Positions 1-6,316 of a stretch of DNA of 10,673 bases are shown in pieces (the stretch's first letter is position 1; each line of letters starts with the position of its first letter). The position numbers were made by a program, and so were the translations under genes. The notes beneath the pieces are model-generated. The model saw only the letters and a program-made list of their open reading frames with translations, was not told where the DNA came from and ran no database searches. This DNA comes from JBGTKH01 sp041744735 (GTDB lineage Bacteria; Planctomycetota; Planctomycetia; Pirellulales; Pirellulaceae): positions 1-10,673 of the forward strand of contig JBGTKH010000058.1 in the NCBI GenBank assembly GCA_041744735.1, given 5' to 3'.

Positions 1-138
1 CCCGGATCGTCGCTACCATCTGTTCCGTCAACTTTCCATCCATCGTCCCCTCCTTGAGACTTCACCTGAACCAACACCGAAGACTCCAGAGGGTATCCAA
101 ATTCATCAAACATAGGGAGGCTAATTTCCGGGAGTTGC
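1..138. other. Ambiguous left edge with competing short reading frames
   Basis: Three protein-like readings compete here and none can be proved. (a) On the minus strand an ATG at 43 follows a strong AAGGAGGGG ribosome binding site and reads MDGKLTEQMVATIR out of the window. (b) In another minus-strand frame an open reading runs from an ATG at 146 (next ATG at 113) to the edge, containing MFDEFGYPLESS; it has no obvious ribosome binding site. (c) On the plus strand a frame opens at base 2 and stops at TAG 113-115, and could be the tail of an upstream gene. The frame of the nuclease remnant is also open from base 70, but its residues before about 139 do not look like that family. A divergent minus-strand gene start is the mildest reading, but this is a guess. 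Confidence 0.3.
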
Positions 139-837
139 CTAATCATCGAATTGAAAAGGGGGCGCACGCCCCGGGAAGTGGTCGCGCAACTGCTGGAGTA
201 CGCTGCTTGGGCAAAGGAACTGAACAGTGACGATGTAGTTGAACTGGCAGTGAATTACCTCGCCTCCGTTTCCTGCGCCGTAGAATTTCAGGCATGGTTC
301 CTCGATACCTTTGAACAGGAGGAGTTTCCCAAACTCAATCTCAACCTCCGGCTTTTCATTGCGGCAGAGGAAATCGCACCTAGCGTAGCTCGCTCCTGCA
401 GGTTCCTCCGGACATGCTACGGCGTAGACATCTCGTGTGTCGAGTTCCGCGTCTATCGCACTGAAACAGGTGACATCCTTGTAGGTTCAGAACACATTGT
501 CGGCAAAGAGGATCCGGCTCGACTCGCAAGCCATGGGCGCCATCGTTGGTCGGGCGAGTTGCCCGTTAAGCAGGTTGTCTGGGAAGCCGCGCAAGCCGTC
601 GCTTCAAGAAAGGAGAATTTCGCGCCGAAGGACGTTGTCGCCGAGGTTGTTACACGCTATCCCGACTTCAACAAGACCACTGTCGGGTGCCAAATCATTT
701 CGGATTGTGTCAACCATACGTCAAGACACCACTACCCCGGAGGCGAGGATCGCTACTGGTGGGTCGAGAAAGGCAAATACCAATTGTACAATCCGCGCAA
801 ACACGCTTCGACGTCGAGTAAAGCCACGAAACCGTAG
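139..837 (+). pseudogene. 5'-truncated ELKR-type (PD-(D/E)XK-like) nuclease remnant with C-terminal winged-helix-like domain
   Basis: The visible protein begins LIIELKRGRTPREVVAQ, the core of a family in which this beta strand carries the E-x-K half of a PD-(D/E)XK nuclease site. Family members normally have about 60-80 residues before it, including an Asp-bearing GRIDLLAID-type strand. Nothing like that is encoded upstream here. The first possible start, TTG at 151, is the Leu of ELKR itself and would cut the strand, and no ribosome binding site stands before it. The C-terminal third is well preserved: KQVVWEAAQAV, then PDFNKTTVGCQIISDCVNH and RYWWVEKGKYQLY (about residues 140-214 counted from the TTG). 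This resembles a small winged-helix-like domain found at the end of related proteins. The gene converges on the aminotransferase with a 28-base gap. Family recognition is from memory. The most likely reading is a decayed gene that has lost its catalytic Asp; a working C-terminal fragment cannot be excluded. Confidence 0.6.
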
Positions 838-865
838 CGTTCAAGCGCCCGCGGATCGGTGAAGC

Positions 866-2230
866 TTAAGAACTGGCAGGCTGCCGGTGTGTGACTTTGG
901 TTAAACCCTCGTCCAGAATCGCCATCGCTGTGTCCACGTCCTGTTCTGTGATCACCAGTGGTGGACAGAATCGCAGCGAGTTCTTGCCGCAGCCCAGCAG
1001 CAACAGGCCGCGGCGGAAGCAGGCTTGAATGACTTCGTCGCGCTCTTCCACGGCCGGCTCTTTCGTTTCGCGGTCGCGGACCAGTTCGGCGCCGACCATT
1101 AAGCCCAAGCCGCGAACGTCGCCGATCAGCGAGTGTTTCTGAGCGAGTTCCCTGAGCCGCGAAGTTAGGTGAGCTCCGACGCGCGCGGCGTTGTCGATCA
1201 GTCCCTCTTCCAACAGCGCAATCGTCTCCAGCGCGGCCACGCACGACACCGGGTTGCCGCCGAACGTGCTGGCATGCGAGCCTTTCTCCCAGTCCATGAA
1301 CTCGGTCCGCGCGATCATTGCACCCAACGGCATGCCCGACGCAATCCCTTTGGCCAAGCAAATAATGTCTGGCACGACGCCCCAATGTTCGATGGCGAAC
1401 ATTTTCCCTGTGCGGCCCATGCCGGTTTGCACTTCGTCGACGATGTACAGGATGCCGTGCTTATCGGCCAGCGACTTCAGCACGCGATGAAACTCCGGCG
1501 GCGGCACGATGTAACCGCCTTCGCCTTGAATCGGTTCGACGAAGAACGCGGCGACTTCGCTCGGCGCGACGGTGCGGCGGAACAAATTATTCTCGATCTC
1601 TTCGATCGACCGCAGGCAGCACGGCTGCCCGGCGCGTTGTTCGGGGCAACGATAACAATCCGGGAAGCCGACGTGCGAGACCTCGGGCACGAGCGGCGCG
1701 AAACCGCGGCGCTGGGTGACTTTGCTGCCGGTCAACGACAACGCGCCCATCGTCCGCCCGTGAAACGCACCGTAGAATGCGACCATGTGTTGGCGGTTGG
1801 TGTGATAACGAGCCAGCTTGAACGCCGCCTCGACCGACTCGGCGCCGGAGTTGGTGAAGAACACGCGCTTCGGCTCGGGGCCGGGCGCGATCTCGGCCAG
1901 CTTCTTTGCCAGATCTGCTTGCGGCCGGTAATAGAAATCGGTCCCCGACATGTGCAACAGCGATTCGGCCTGCTGCTTAATCGCACCGACGACGCGCGGG
2001 TGGCAATGCCCGGTCGCACACACGGCGATCCCCGCGGTGAAATCCAGGAACCGGTTACCATCCAGATCCTCGATCATGGCCCCTTCGCCGCGTTTTACCG
2101 CCAGCGGGTAGACGCGCGCGTACGACGGCGATGTATAACGATGGTCGCTGTCGATCAACGCCGCAGCCAGCGGCCCCGGCAGCTCGGTGCGAATGTCAGG
2201 CACAGCCGATGAGCGGTGAGGCACATTCAT
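866..2230 (-). CDS. Class III PLP-dependent aminotransferase (acetylornithine / 4-aminobutyrate type)
   Basis: This is a complete 454-residue fold-type I aminotransferase, expected in the cytoplasm. It moves an amino group from an amine donor such as acetylornithine, ornithine, GABA or a related omega-amine to 2-oxoglutarate. Visible family marks are the phosphate-binding TNSGAES (126-132), the ring-stacking region YGAFHGRT (153-160), VEPIQGEGG (231-239), the cofactor Asp in VDEVQTG (D265), and the Schiff-base lysine in CLAKGIASGMPLG (K294). STFGGNP follows at 321-327. The ATG at 2230 is preceded by a GGGGAG ribosome binding site about 10 bases away. A Cys cluster (C192, C195, C204, C205) lies in the middle, as I recall for GABA-aminotransferase-like members. 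No arginine, GABA or lysine pathway gene is nearby, so the substrate cannot be assigned. It is not cotranscribed with the phosphatase gene, because repeat-bearing DNA of 266 bases separates them. Confidence 0.93.
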   Translation of the reverse strand: MNVPHRSSAVPDIRTELPGPLAAALIDSDHRYTSPSYARVYPLAVKRGEGAMIEDLDGNRFLDFTAGIAVCATGHCHPRVVGAIKQQAESLLHMSGTDFYYRPQADLAKKLAEIAPGPEPKRVFFTNSGAESVEAAFKLARYHTNRQHMVAFYGAFHGRTMGALSLTGSKVTQRRGFAPLVPEVSHVGFPDCYRCPEQRAGQPCCLRSIEEIENNLFRRTVAPSEVAAFFVEPIQGEGGYIVPPPEFHRVLKSLADKHGILYIVDEVQTGMGRTGKMFAIEHWGVVPDIICLAKGIASGMPLGAMIARTEFMDWEKGSHASTFGGNPVSCVAALETIALLEEGLIDNAARVGAHLTSRLRELAQKHSLIGDVRGLGLMVGAELVRDRETKEPAVEERDEVIQACFRRGLLLLGCGKNSLRFCPPLVITEQDVDTAMAILDEGLTKVTHRQPASS

Positions 2231-2238
2231 GGTTTCGC

Positions 2239-2278
2239 TCCCCTAGCAGACTACTGCACTTGAATCGTACGGTTCAAG
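2239..2278 (-). promoter_or_regulatory. Candidate promoter/operator of the aminotransferase gene
   Basis: On the minus strand TTGAAC is followed after 18 bases by TAGTCT and then by the GGGGAG ribosome binding site. The -35-like hexamer is one end of a 20-base palindrome at 2259-2278 with arms CTTGAA and TTCAAG around a central CGTACG. Only one symmetric pair fails to match. Such a dyad over a -35 box is a common place for a dimeric repressor to bind. The -10 match is weak and no regulator gene is present, so this is a sequence-based suggestion only. Confidence 0.3.
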
Positions 2279-2332
2279 ATCAATCGGACAAGGCGGTGGC
2301 AAGCCGGGCGCAATGGGTCACTTTCACGTAGC

Positions 2333-2351
2333 CCGGTCTCTCCGAGACCGG
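2333..2351. repeat. Short perfect hairpin repeat
   Basis: The arms CCGGTCTC and GAGACCGG pair perfectly around a TCC loop and are preceded by CGTAGC. No T-run follows on either strand, so a classical intrinsic terminator is unlikely. I recall strings of this kind recurring between planctomycete genes; copy number must be checked in the genome. Confidence 0.6.
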
Positions 2352-2373
2352 AATTGCGATTCTCCGAAAGGCT

Positions 2374-2478
2374 GTGATTTTTTTTGAAATCGTCCTGTAC
2401 GACGGGCCTCCGAGCCCGTCAACTCCTGGCATTTTGCCTTTGCGCGACGGGCTGGGAGGCCCGTCGTACAAAAATCAC
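2374..2478. repeat. Paired REP-like inverted repeat between aminotransferase and phosphatase genes
   Basis: Two 24-base units, 2397-2420 and 2446-2469, are inverted copies of each other with 23 of 24 positions matching, separated by 25 bases. Each unit is itself a hairpin, with GACGGGC and GCCCGTC around a six-base loop, and the outer ends are GTAC. Further out, GTGATTTTT (2374-2382) on the left is mirrored by AAAAATCAC (2470-2478) on the right, so the whole block is a nested inverted repeat. It lies just downstream of the phosphatase stop. The T-run stands before the hairpin on the plus strand and becomes an A-run after it on the minus strand, so it does not fit an intrinsic terminator for that gene. 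This is the layout of a REP doublet or a very small non-autonomous element. Confidence 0.75.
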
Positions 2479-2496
2479 AACCTCGAAGAGAATCGC

Positions 2497-3585
2497 CTAC
2501 ATAAACACCTCGGCGTGTTCGGCGGCCAGATGCTCGAGCGACCAACGGTCCGTCAATTCGTCCGGATGCTGAAAAACCTTGCAGACGCCGGGGGGCAAGT
2601 GACGGAACACTTTGTCGTGGCGGGCAAAGTCCAAGTGGCGATCTTTCAATTCGCGAATCAGGATCGACGAGACCTGCCGCGGAAACTTGCGGGCGATCGC
2701 TCCGTAGATCTCCGGGTCGCGCTCGCCCGAATCGCCCACCAGGATGAAACGCCGGCGTGGAAACGTGCACAGGATCGACTTGATCACGGCACCTTTGCCC
2801 GGCCGCCGCACCAGGAACAGCCGCCGCAGCATGTGATCGCGCAGCCGGAACGAGCGAAGATGAAAGGTGCCCGCGGGAAATTCGGCCGACTGAACTAGCG
2901 CGGCCAGCGGGTCGTAAAGTTGCCACGGGCTGGAGGAGACATAATGGAAAGCGGCTCCTTGCTCGGCCCATTGGCGATACAGCGGCGGCATGCCTTCGAC
3001 TGGCTGGAAATCTCGCAGAAACGTATTGGCAAGCAGGGCCGGCCGGGACGTGACTTGTGTATGTTTGATCGTGTCGTCGATGTCGGAGATCACCGACACG
3101 CCGGTGTCGGGAAGCAAATGTGCCTTTCCCAGAAACTTGTGGCCGTTTTCCTGCGGACCGACGACTTCATAATTCAGCCAACCATCGCCGACACAGCCGG
3201 CTTGTTGTAACTGTCGGACTTCGTCCACGCCCAGCCGCACCGTGCCCGAGAAATGCCCGTTGCCCTTCGACCGCTTTTGCAGTACGAACTCGCGCGAGCC
3301 GATGCGAATCACGATTCGCTTGCCACGCTCGGTTGCCGCGATGAAACAGTGAATGCGATTCTGAAACATTTCGGAGGCGAACGCCTCGGCCGGCACTTTC
3401 ATCACTTGCCGCAGCACTCGCAGTACGATCCGCTTGCGAAAATCCAGTTCGCCCGGTTCATAGATTGTGCCGAACACCGGGATCCGCCAAGTCTGTCCGT
3501 CTTCCAGCAAATGACCAAAGCCGGGATACAAGACGACGGTCTCGTTGACGTCAATGTCGGATGTGTGAGCTAGGGTGGAACTCAT
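2497..3585 (-). CDS. App1/DUF2183 family phosphatase (phosphatidate phosphatase-like, HAD catalytic motif)
   Basis: This protein of about 362 residues carries the conserved App1 (DUF2183) catalytic domain in its second half. The HAD nucleophile motif is ISDIDDTIK (DIDDT at 168-172 from the ATG). Motif II is YVSSSPW (216-222), lysines in PGKGAVIKSIL (262-272) follow, and the acidic motif GDSGERDPEIY is at 284-294. Yeast App1 is a magnesium-dependent phosphatidate phosphatase; bacterial members have an uncertain substrate. The N-terminal 160 residues have no motif I recognise. I see no clear signal peptide or membrane segment. The start is uncertain: an in-frame TTG at 3597 would add MPRA, and neither start has a strong ribosome binding site. 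The ATG at 3585 is preferred. The archease remnant upstream points the same way, but about 200 bases of repeats lie between, so an operon is doubtful. Confidence 0.88.
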   Translation of the reverse strand: MSSTLAHTSDIDVNETVVLYPGFGHLLEDGQTWRIPVFGTIYEPGELDFRKRIVLRVLRQVMKVPAEAFASEMFQNRIHCFIAATERGKRIVIRIGSREFVLQKRSKGNGHFSGTVRLGVDEVRQLQQAGCVGDGWLNYEVVGPQENGHKFLGKAHLLPDTGVSVISDIDDTIKHTQVTSRPALLANTFLRDFQPVEGMPPLYRQWAEQGAAFHYVSSSPWQLYDPLAALVQSAEFPAGTFHLRSFRLRDHMLRRLFLVRRPGKGAVIKSILCTFPRRRFILVGDSGERDPEIYGAIARKFPRQVSSILIRELKDRHLDFARHDKVFRHLPPGVCKVFQHPDELTDRWSLEHLAAEHAEVFM

Positions 3586-3602
3586 TGCTCGCGGCAAATG
3601 AA

Positions 3603-3724
3603 TGGCAATTAGGCCAGATTGCCAATCCGGCCGGATTCGGCGGTCCGTCCTAGATATGGGTCGGTGTTAACAAGTGCTGGACGGATTGGCAATCCGTCCT
3701 ACGAGTGCAATCCGTCCTACGAGT
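3603..3724. repeat. Palindrome cluster with an 18-base tandem duplication
   Basis: This gap holds several overlapping dyads: TGGCAAT/ATTGCCA (3603-3609 and 3618-3624), a perfect 14-base palindrome of AATCCGG/CCGGATT (3624-3637), and a hairpin at 3679-3699 with arms GGACGGATTG and CAATCCGTCC around one base. The right arm of that hairpin and its flank, 3689-3706, are repeated exactly at 3707-3724. The arms end in CCGTCCTAC, close to the CCGTCGTAC end of the doublet at 2397-2469, so both may belong to one repeat superfamily. The cluster begins just upstream of the phosphatase start and lies downstream of the truncated archease. Confidence 0.7.
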
Positions 3725-3787
3725 CTTCAAACCACTAGACCGCAGCCAACTAACAACTGTCAAGCTGGCGGCGGACTTTTCGCGTGG

Positions 3788-4057
3788 CTATCGGCGTTTC
3801 ATTAGAATACCACGGCGACCGTAGTGGTTACAACGATTGGCCGACGTGTACAGCAGTTCGCTAAGCCAGTCGAACAGCAGATAGTCGTGCTCCGTGCCGG
3901 CGACTTCGTACGTCTTCTCTTGGACGGACTGCACTTGGTCCAGGTTCGCGACTAGCACCGAGAACAAACCGCGTGCGGCATCGGCCAGCAGCGAATTCAA
4001 ATCGCTGGCACGAATCCGCAGACCCAGATCGGCCGTGTGGTCGAAGACTTCGTACAT
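3788..4057 (-). pseudogene. C-terminally truncated archease (RtcB-ligase activator family)
   Basis: The first 70 or so residues are typical archease: MYEVFDHTADLGLRIRA with the conserved DHTADLG metal-binding start, AARGLFSVLV, then HDYLLFDWLSELLYT. Archeases help the RNA ligase RtcB become guanylated and turn over; full-length members have about 140 residues. After LLYT the sequence changes abruptly to about 20 unrelated basic residues and stops at 89 residues, so the C-terminal half with its later acidic metal ligands is lost. I looked for that half in the other minus-strand frames down to about 3740 and saw nothing like it. No rtcB is in the window. The break sits just upstream of the palindrome cluster at 3603-3724, which suggests deletion or recombination. 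No clear ribosome binding site precedes the ATG at 4057. A functional short protein is unlikely. Confidence 0.72.
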
Positions 4058-4510
4058 GGGATTACATGAAATGGGTTACACGGAATGCGGTCTCGAAACT
4101 TGACGGATCTTACGGCCAATGATACACGTCAACGTCGCCCAACGAAGCGTCGCGCTGGCACAGCCCGCACCGGCATAATCCATTCGGAAACGCGAAACTT
4201 TTTCGCTGGCCACCGCCATGCCGCGCTAGCCGAACGTCGACTCGTTGGTCATAATGGCCAGCGACAGAAGGACTTACTGGCACCCAGTCAGGCACGTCGA
4301 AAGTGCGAACGGGGCACGTTACTGTAAGATTTCAGAGGCGTGCCGCAAGCCGCTAACGGGACATGCAGTTTGGGTTCGTTGACACCTACGCTTGCTGCCC
4401 AATAGAATTCCGCACCCGACGCGATTGTCAGCCGACGATCAGGCGGTCGGTCGTCACAAATGGATGGAAACGGAAACCTTTCACAAGAAAAACTCAGGGA
4501 GTAAACAACC
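4058..4510. other. Gene-free stretch upstream of thioredoxin
   Basis: No convincing gene is seen here; several short open frames on both strands lack start signals and family features. It holds a perfect 10-base inverted repeat, TCGCTGGCCA (4203-4212) and TGGCCAGCGA (4255-4264), with 42 bases between. The thioredoxin promoter must lie within its right part, but no good -35/-10 pair was found. The thioredoxin ribosome binding site AGGGAG is at 4496-4501, nine bases before the ATG. Confidence 0.5.
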
Positions 4511-4837
4511 ATGGGAAGCGTGAACACATTCACGGAAGCGAATTTTGAGAGCGAAGTCCTGCAGGCCTCGGAGCCGGTGTTGGTGGACTTCTGGGCCACT
4601 TGGTGTGGACCTTGCCGCACGATTGCACCGCTGATCGAGGATCTGGCCGCCGAAAACGCCGGCTCCGTCAAAGTCGGCAAACTGGACGTCGACGAGAATC
4701 GCGAAACGGCCATGAAGTACGACATCCAAAGCATCCCGACGCTGATCATCTTCAAGGACGGCCAACCCGTTCAACGCATGCAAGGCGTGCAACCCAAGAG
4801 CCGCCTGCAGCAGGCGCTGGACGCGGCCAAGGGATAG
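4511..4837 (+). CDS. trxA: Thioredoxin
   Basis: This is a standard 108-residue cytoplasmic thioredoxin that reduces protein disulfides and is itself reduced by thioredoxin reductase. The active site is WCGPC (31-35) after VDFWAT, with the buried acid at D26, the cis-proline in SIPTLIIF (P76), and the closing helix RLQQALDAAKG. Length and motif spacing match Escherichia coli thioredoxin 1. There is no signal peptide, so the protein is cytoplasmic. The ATG has an AGGGAG ribosome binding site nine bases upstream. A secreted serine protease gene follows 20 bases after the stop and is probably on the same transcript. No reductase gene is in the window. Confidence 0.97.
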   Translation: MGSVNTFTEANFESEVLQASEPVLVDFWATWCGPCRTIAPLIEDLAAENAGSVKVGKLDVDENRETAMKYDIQSIPTLIIFKDGQPVQRMQGVQPKSRLQQALDAAKG

Positions 4838-4857
4838 CGCCGAACTGCGACAACGCG

Positions 4858-5670
4858 ATGCGAATCTTGCCGTCCTTGATCGTCATCCTGTTTCTTGTCA
4901 GCGGCGCTGCGGCCGAAGCGCCGAATCTGCGGACACAGATCGTCCTGGCGACGTACCGACTGGAGCATCCCAAAACAAGCGCGACGGCATTTGCCATTCG
5001 CCGTCCTGATGCGGCCGATCAGGATGGCGGTCAGTTGTTGCTCGTTACGGCTGCGCACGTGCTTGAGAAGATGGAGGGCGAGAAAGCGAAGTTGGTGCTT
5101 CGCCGGCAGGACTCAAGCGGCCAGTGGGAGGCGGCACCGGTGGACGTTGCCATTCGAGATGGCGACAAGCCGCTCTGGAAAAAACATCCCAAGCACGACG
5201 TGGCCGTGCTACGATTTCCATCGCCGCAGCACACCGTTGACTCGATTCCACTGGCGGCCTTGGCCAACGCTCAAGATTGGAAAGCCGCCGCCGTCGAGCC
5301 CGGGGCGCTGGTTCGTTGCGTCGGCTTCCCTCACGCCGCTCAGTTCAAACCCAGCCCAGCGGGATTTCCCTTAACGCGGCTCGGTTGCGTGGCCAGTTAT
5401 CCGCTGACGCCATTTGAAAAACACGCCACGTTCCTGGTGGACTACAACACCTTCGAAGGCGACAGCGGCGGGCCGGTGTACCTTCAGTACTCACACGATG
5501 ACCACGCGCAAGTCAAAATCCTGGGCCTAGTCCACGGCCAGCACATGCTCGACGAACGTTACGAACTAGTCTACCAGCAAGGCCTGATCCGCAAGCGGCT
5601 CGGTTTGGCAATCGTCGTCAATTCCCAGGCGATTCTGGAAACGATTGAGTCGTTGACTTCCAAGAATTGA
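4858..5670 (+). CDS. Secreted trypsin-like serine protease
   Basis: This 270-residue protein is a chymotrypsin/trypsin-fold endopeptidase. The catalytic triad is visible: His in LLVTAAHVLE (H67), Asp in KHDVAVLRF (D114), and the nucleophile in EGDSGGPVY (S203). An N-terminal signal peptide is clear: a charged start, the hydrophobic LPSLIVILFLVSGAAA, and likely cleavage near AAA-EA (about residues 19-20). The enzyme should therefore work in the periplasm or outside the cell. No PDZ domain follows, unlike DegP/HtrA, so it is a single-domain protease. The frame is open upstream to 4600 inside the thioredoxin gene, but that part is out-of-frame shadow; the ATG at 4858 was chosen because it begins the signal peptide. 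It has no strong ribosome binding site and starts 20 bases after thioredoxin, consistent with coupling to it. The natural substrate is unknown. Confidence 0.88.
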   Translation: MRILPSLIVILFLVSGAAAEAPNLRTQIVLATYRLEHPKTSATAFAIRRPDAADQDGGQLLLVTAAHVLEKMEGEKAKLVLRRQDSSGQWEAAPVDVAIRDGDKPLWKKHPKHDVAVLRFPSPQHTVDSIPLAALANAQDWKAAAVEPGALVRCVGFPHAAQFKPSPAGFPLTRLGCVASYPLTPFEKHATFLVDYNTFEGDSGGPVYLQYSHDDHAQVKILGLVHGQHMLDERYELVYQQGLIRKRLGLAIVVNSQAILETIESLTSKN

Positions 5671-5681
5671 ACGACGCGCGT

Positions 5682-5725
5682 TACAATAGCCAGTGGTCTG
5701 TTGTCGGCCACCGAGTGAAGGAGGT
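5682..5725 (+). promoter_or_regulatory. Candidate -10 box and strong ribosome binding site of the DUF4058 gene
   Basis: AAGGAGGT at 5718-5725 is an almost ideal ribosome binding site three bases before the ATG at 5729, and it decides that start over an in-frame GTG at 5693. A TACAAT at 5682-5687 could be a -10 box. The nearest TTGACT (5653-5658) is 23 bases away, too far for a standard -35, so the promoter part is weak. Confidence 0.45.
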
Positions 5726-5728
5726 CTG

Positions 5729-6316
5729 ATGCCGATCCACGACTGGACGCGCGTCGATGCGGGCATTTTTCACGCCTTCGATCATTTCTGGGTCACCGAG
5801 ATCTCTCGCGCGATGAATCGGGGTCTCTTGCCCGGCGGGTATTACGCCCTGTCCACGAAGTTTGCTGTGACCATTCGTCACGTGAGCCGGCATCAAGTGA
5901 TCGCGTTGGTGGAGATCATTTCGCCGGGTAACAAAAATAATCGAAACGGCTTGAATGCGTTTGTGAGCAAGGCACGTGAAGCCTTGGCCACTGGGATTCA
6001 CATGTTGATCGTCGATTTGTTCCCACCCAGTTCGCGCGACCCGCAAGGCATTCACGCCGAGGTTTGGGGCGAAGATTGCAGCGAAGACTATGCTCTGCCG
6101 GAAGGCCAGCCACTGACGTGTGTCGCTTATTTGGCTGGCCCCAGTGCCGAAGCATTCATCGAACCGGTCGGTGTCGGAAACCAGTTGCCCGAGATGCCGC
6201 TCTTCCTGACGCCGGAAATCTACGTTCCAGTGCCGCTGGAACCGACCTATCAAGCCGCTTGGAATGGGATGCCGGCTTTTTGGCGCGAGGTGCTTACAAC
6301 TGCGGTACCAGAATAG
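5729..6316 (+). CDS. DUF4058 family protein, apparently with an internal deletion
   Basis: The 195-residue protein starts with MPIHDWTRVDAGIFHAFDHFW and later has IALVEIISPGNKN (58-70), GIHMLIVDLFPP with RDPQGIH (89-109), and MPLFLTPEIYVPVPLEPTYQ (156-174). These are the marks of DUF4058, a family of unknown function common in planctomycetes and cyanobacteria. The EIISPGNK-type strand with a nearby acidic residue has made me think of a nuclease-like fold, but no function is established. Relatives as I recall them are about 240-260 residues long and have about 60 residues between the YYAL segment and the VTIRH segment; here these lie side by side at residues 38-51. The frame is intact across the join. 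The start follows an AAGGAGGT ribosome binding site. The gene abuts an unrelated adhesin fragment on the opposite strand. Confidence 0.85.
   Translation: MPIHDWTRVDAGIFHAFDHFWVTEISRAMNRGLLPGGYYALSTKFAVTIRHVSRHQVIALVEIISPGNKNNRNGLNAFVSKAREALATGIHMLIVDLFPPSSRDPQGIHAEVWGEDCSEDYALPEGQPLTCVAYLAGPSAEAFIEPVGVGNQLPEMPLFLTPEIYVPVPLEPTYQAAWNGMPAFWREVLTTAVPE

Noticed and set aside
1169..2212. Long plus-strand frame opposite the aminotransferase
   Set aside because: It is an antisense shadow of a well-supported gene, rich in Arg and with no family features.
2397..2469. Intrinsic terminator for the phosphatase gene
   Set aside because: On the minus strand the hairpin is followed by A-rich, not T-rich, sequence, and the block is a repeated-unit doublet.
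3689..3724. CRISPR-like direct repeats
   Set aside because: There are only two copies, directly adjacent and without a spacer, and they belong to a palindromic repeat.
4110..4295. Minus-strand 61-residue frame with a CRCGLC motif as a small metal-binding protein
   Set aside because: It has no ribosome binding site, no recognisable family and overlaps an equally open plus-strand frame; chance is the simpler explanation.
4600..4857. Longer start for the serine protease
   Set aside because: The added residues are the thioredoxin gene read in another frame, and the signal peptide begins at the ATG at 4858.
5653..5687. Complete -35/-10 promoter before the DUF4058 gene
   Set aside because: TTGACT and TACAAT are 23 bases apart, well outside the usual 16-18.
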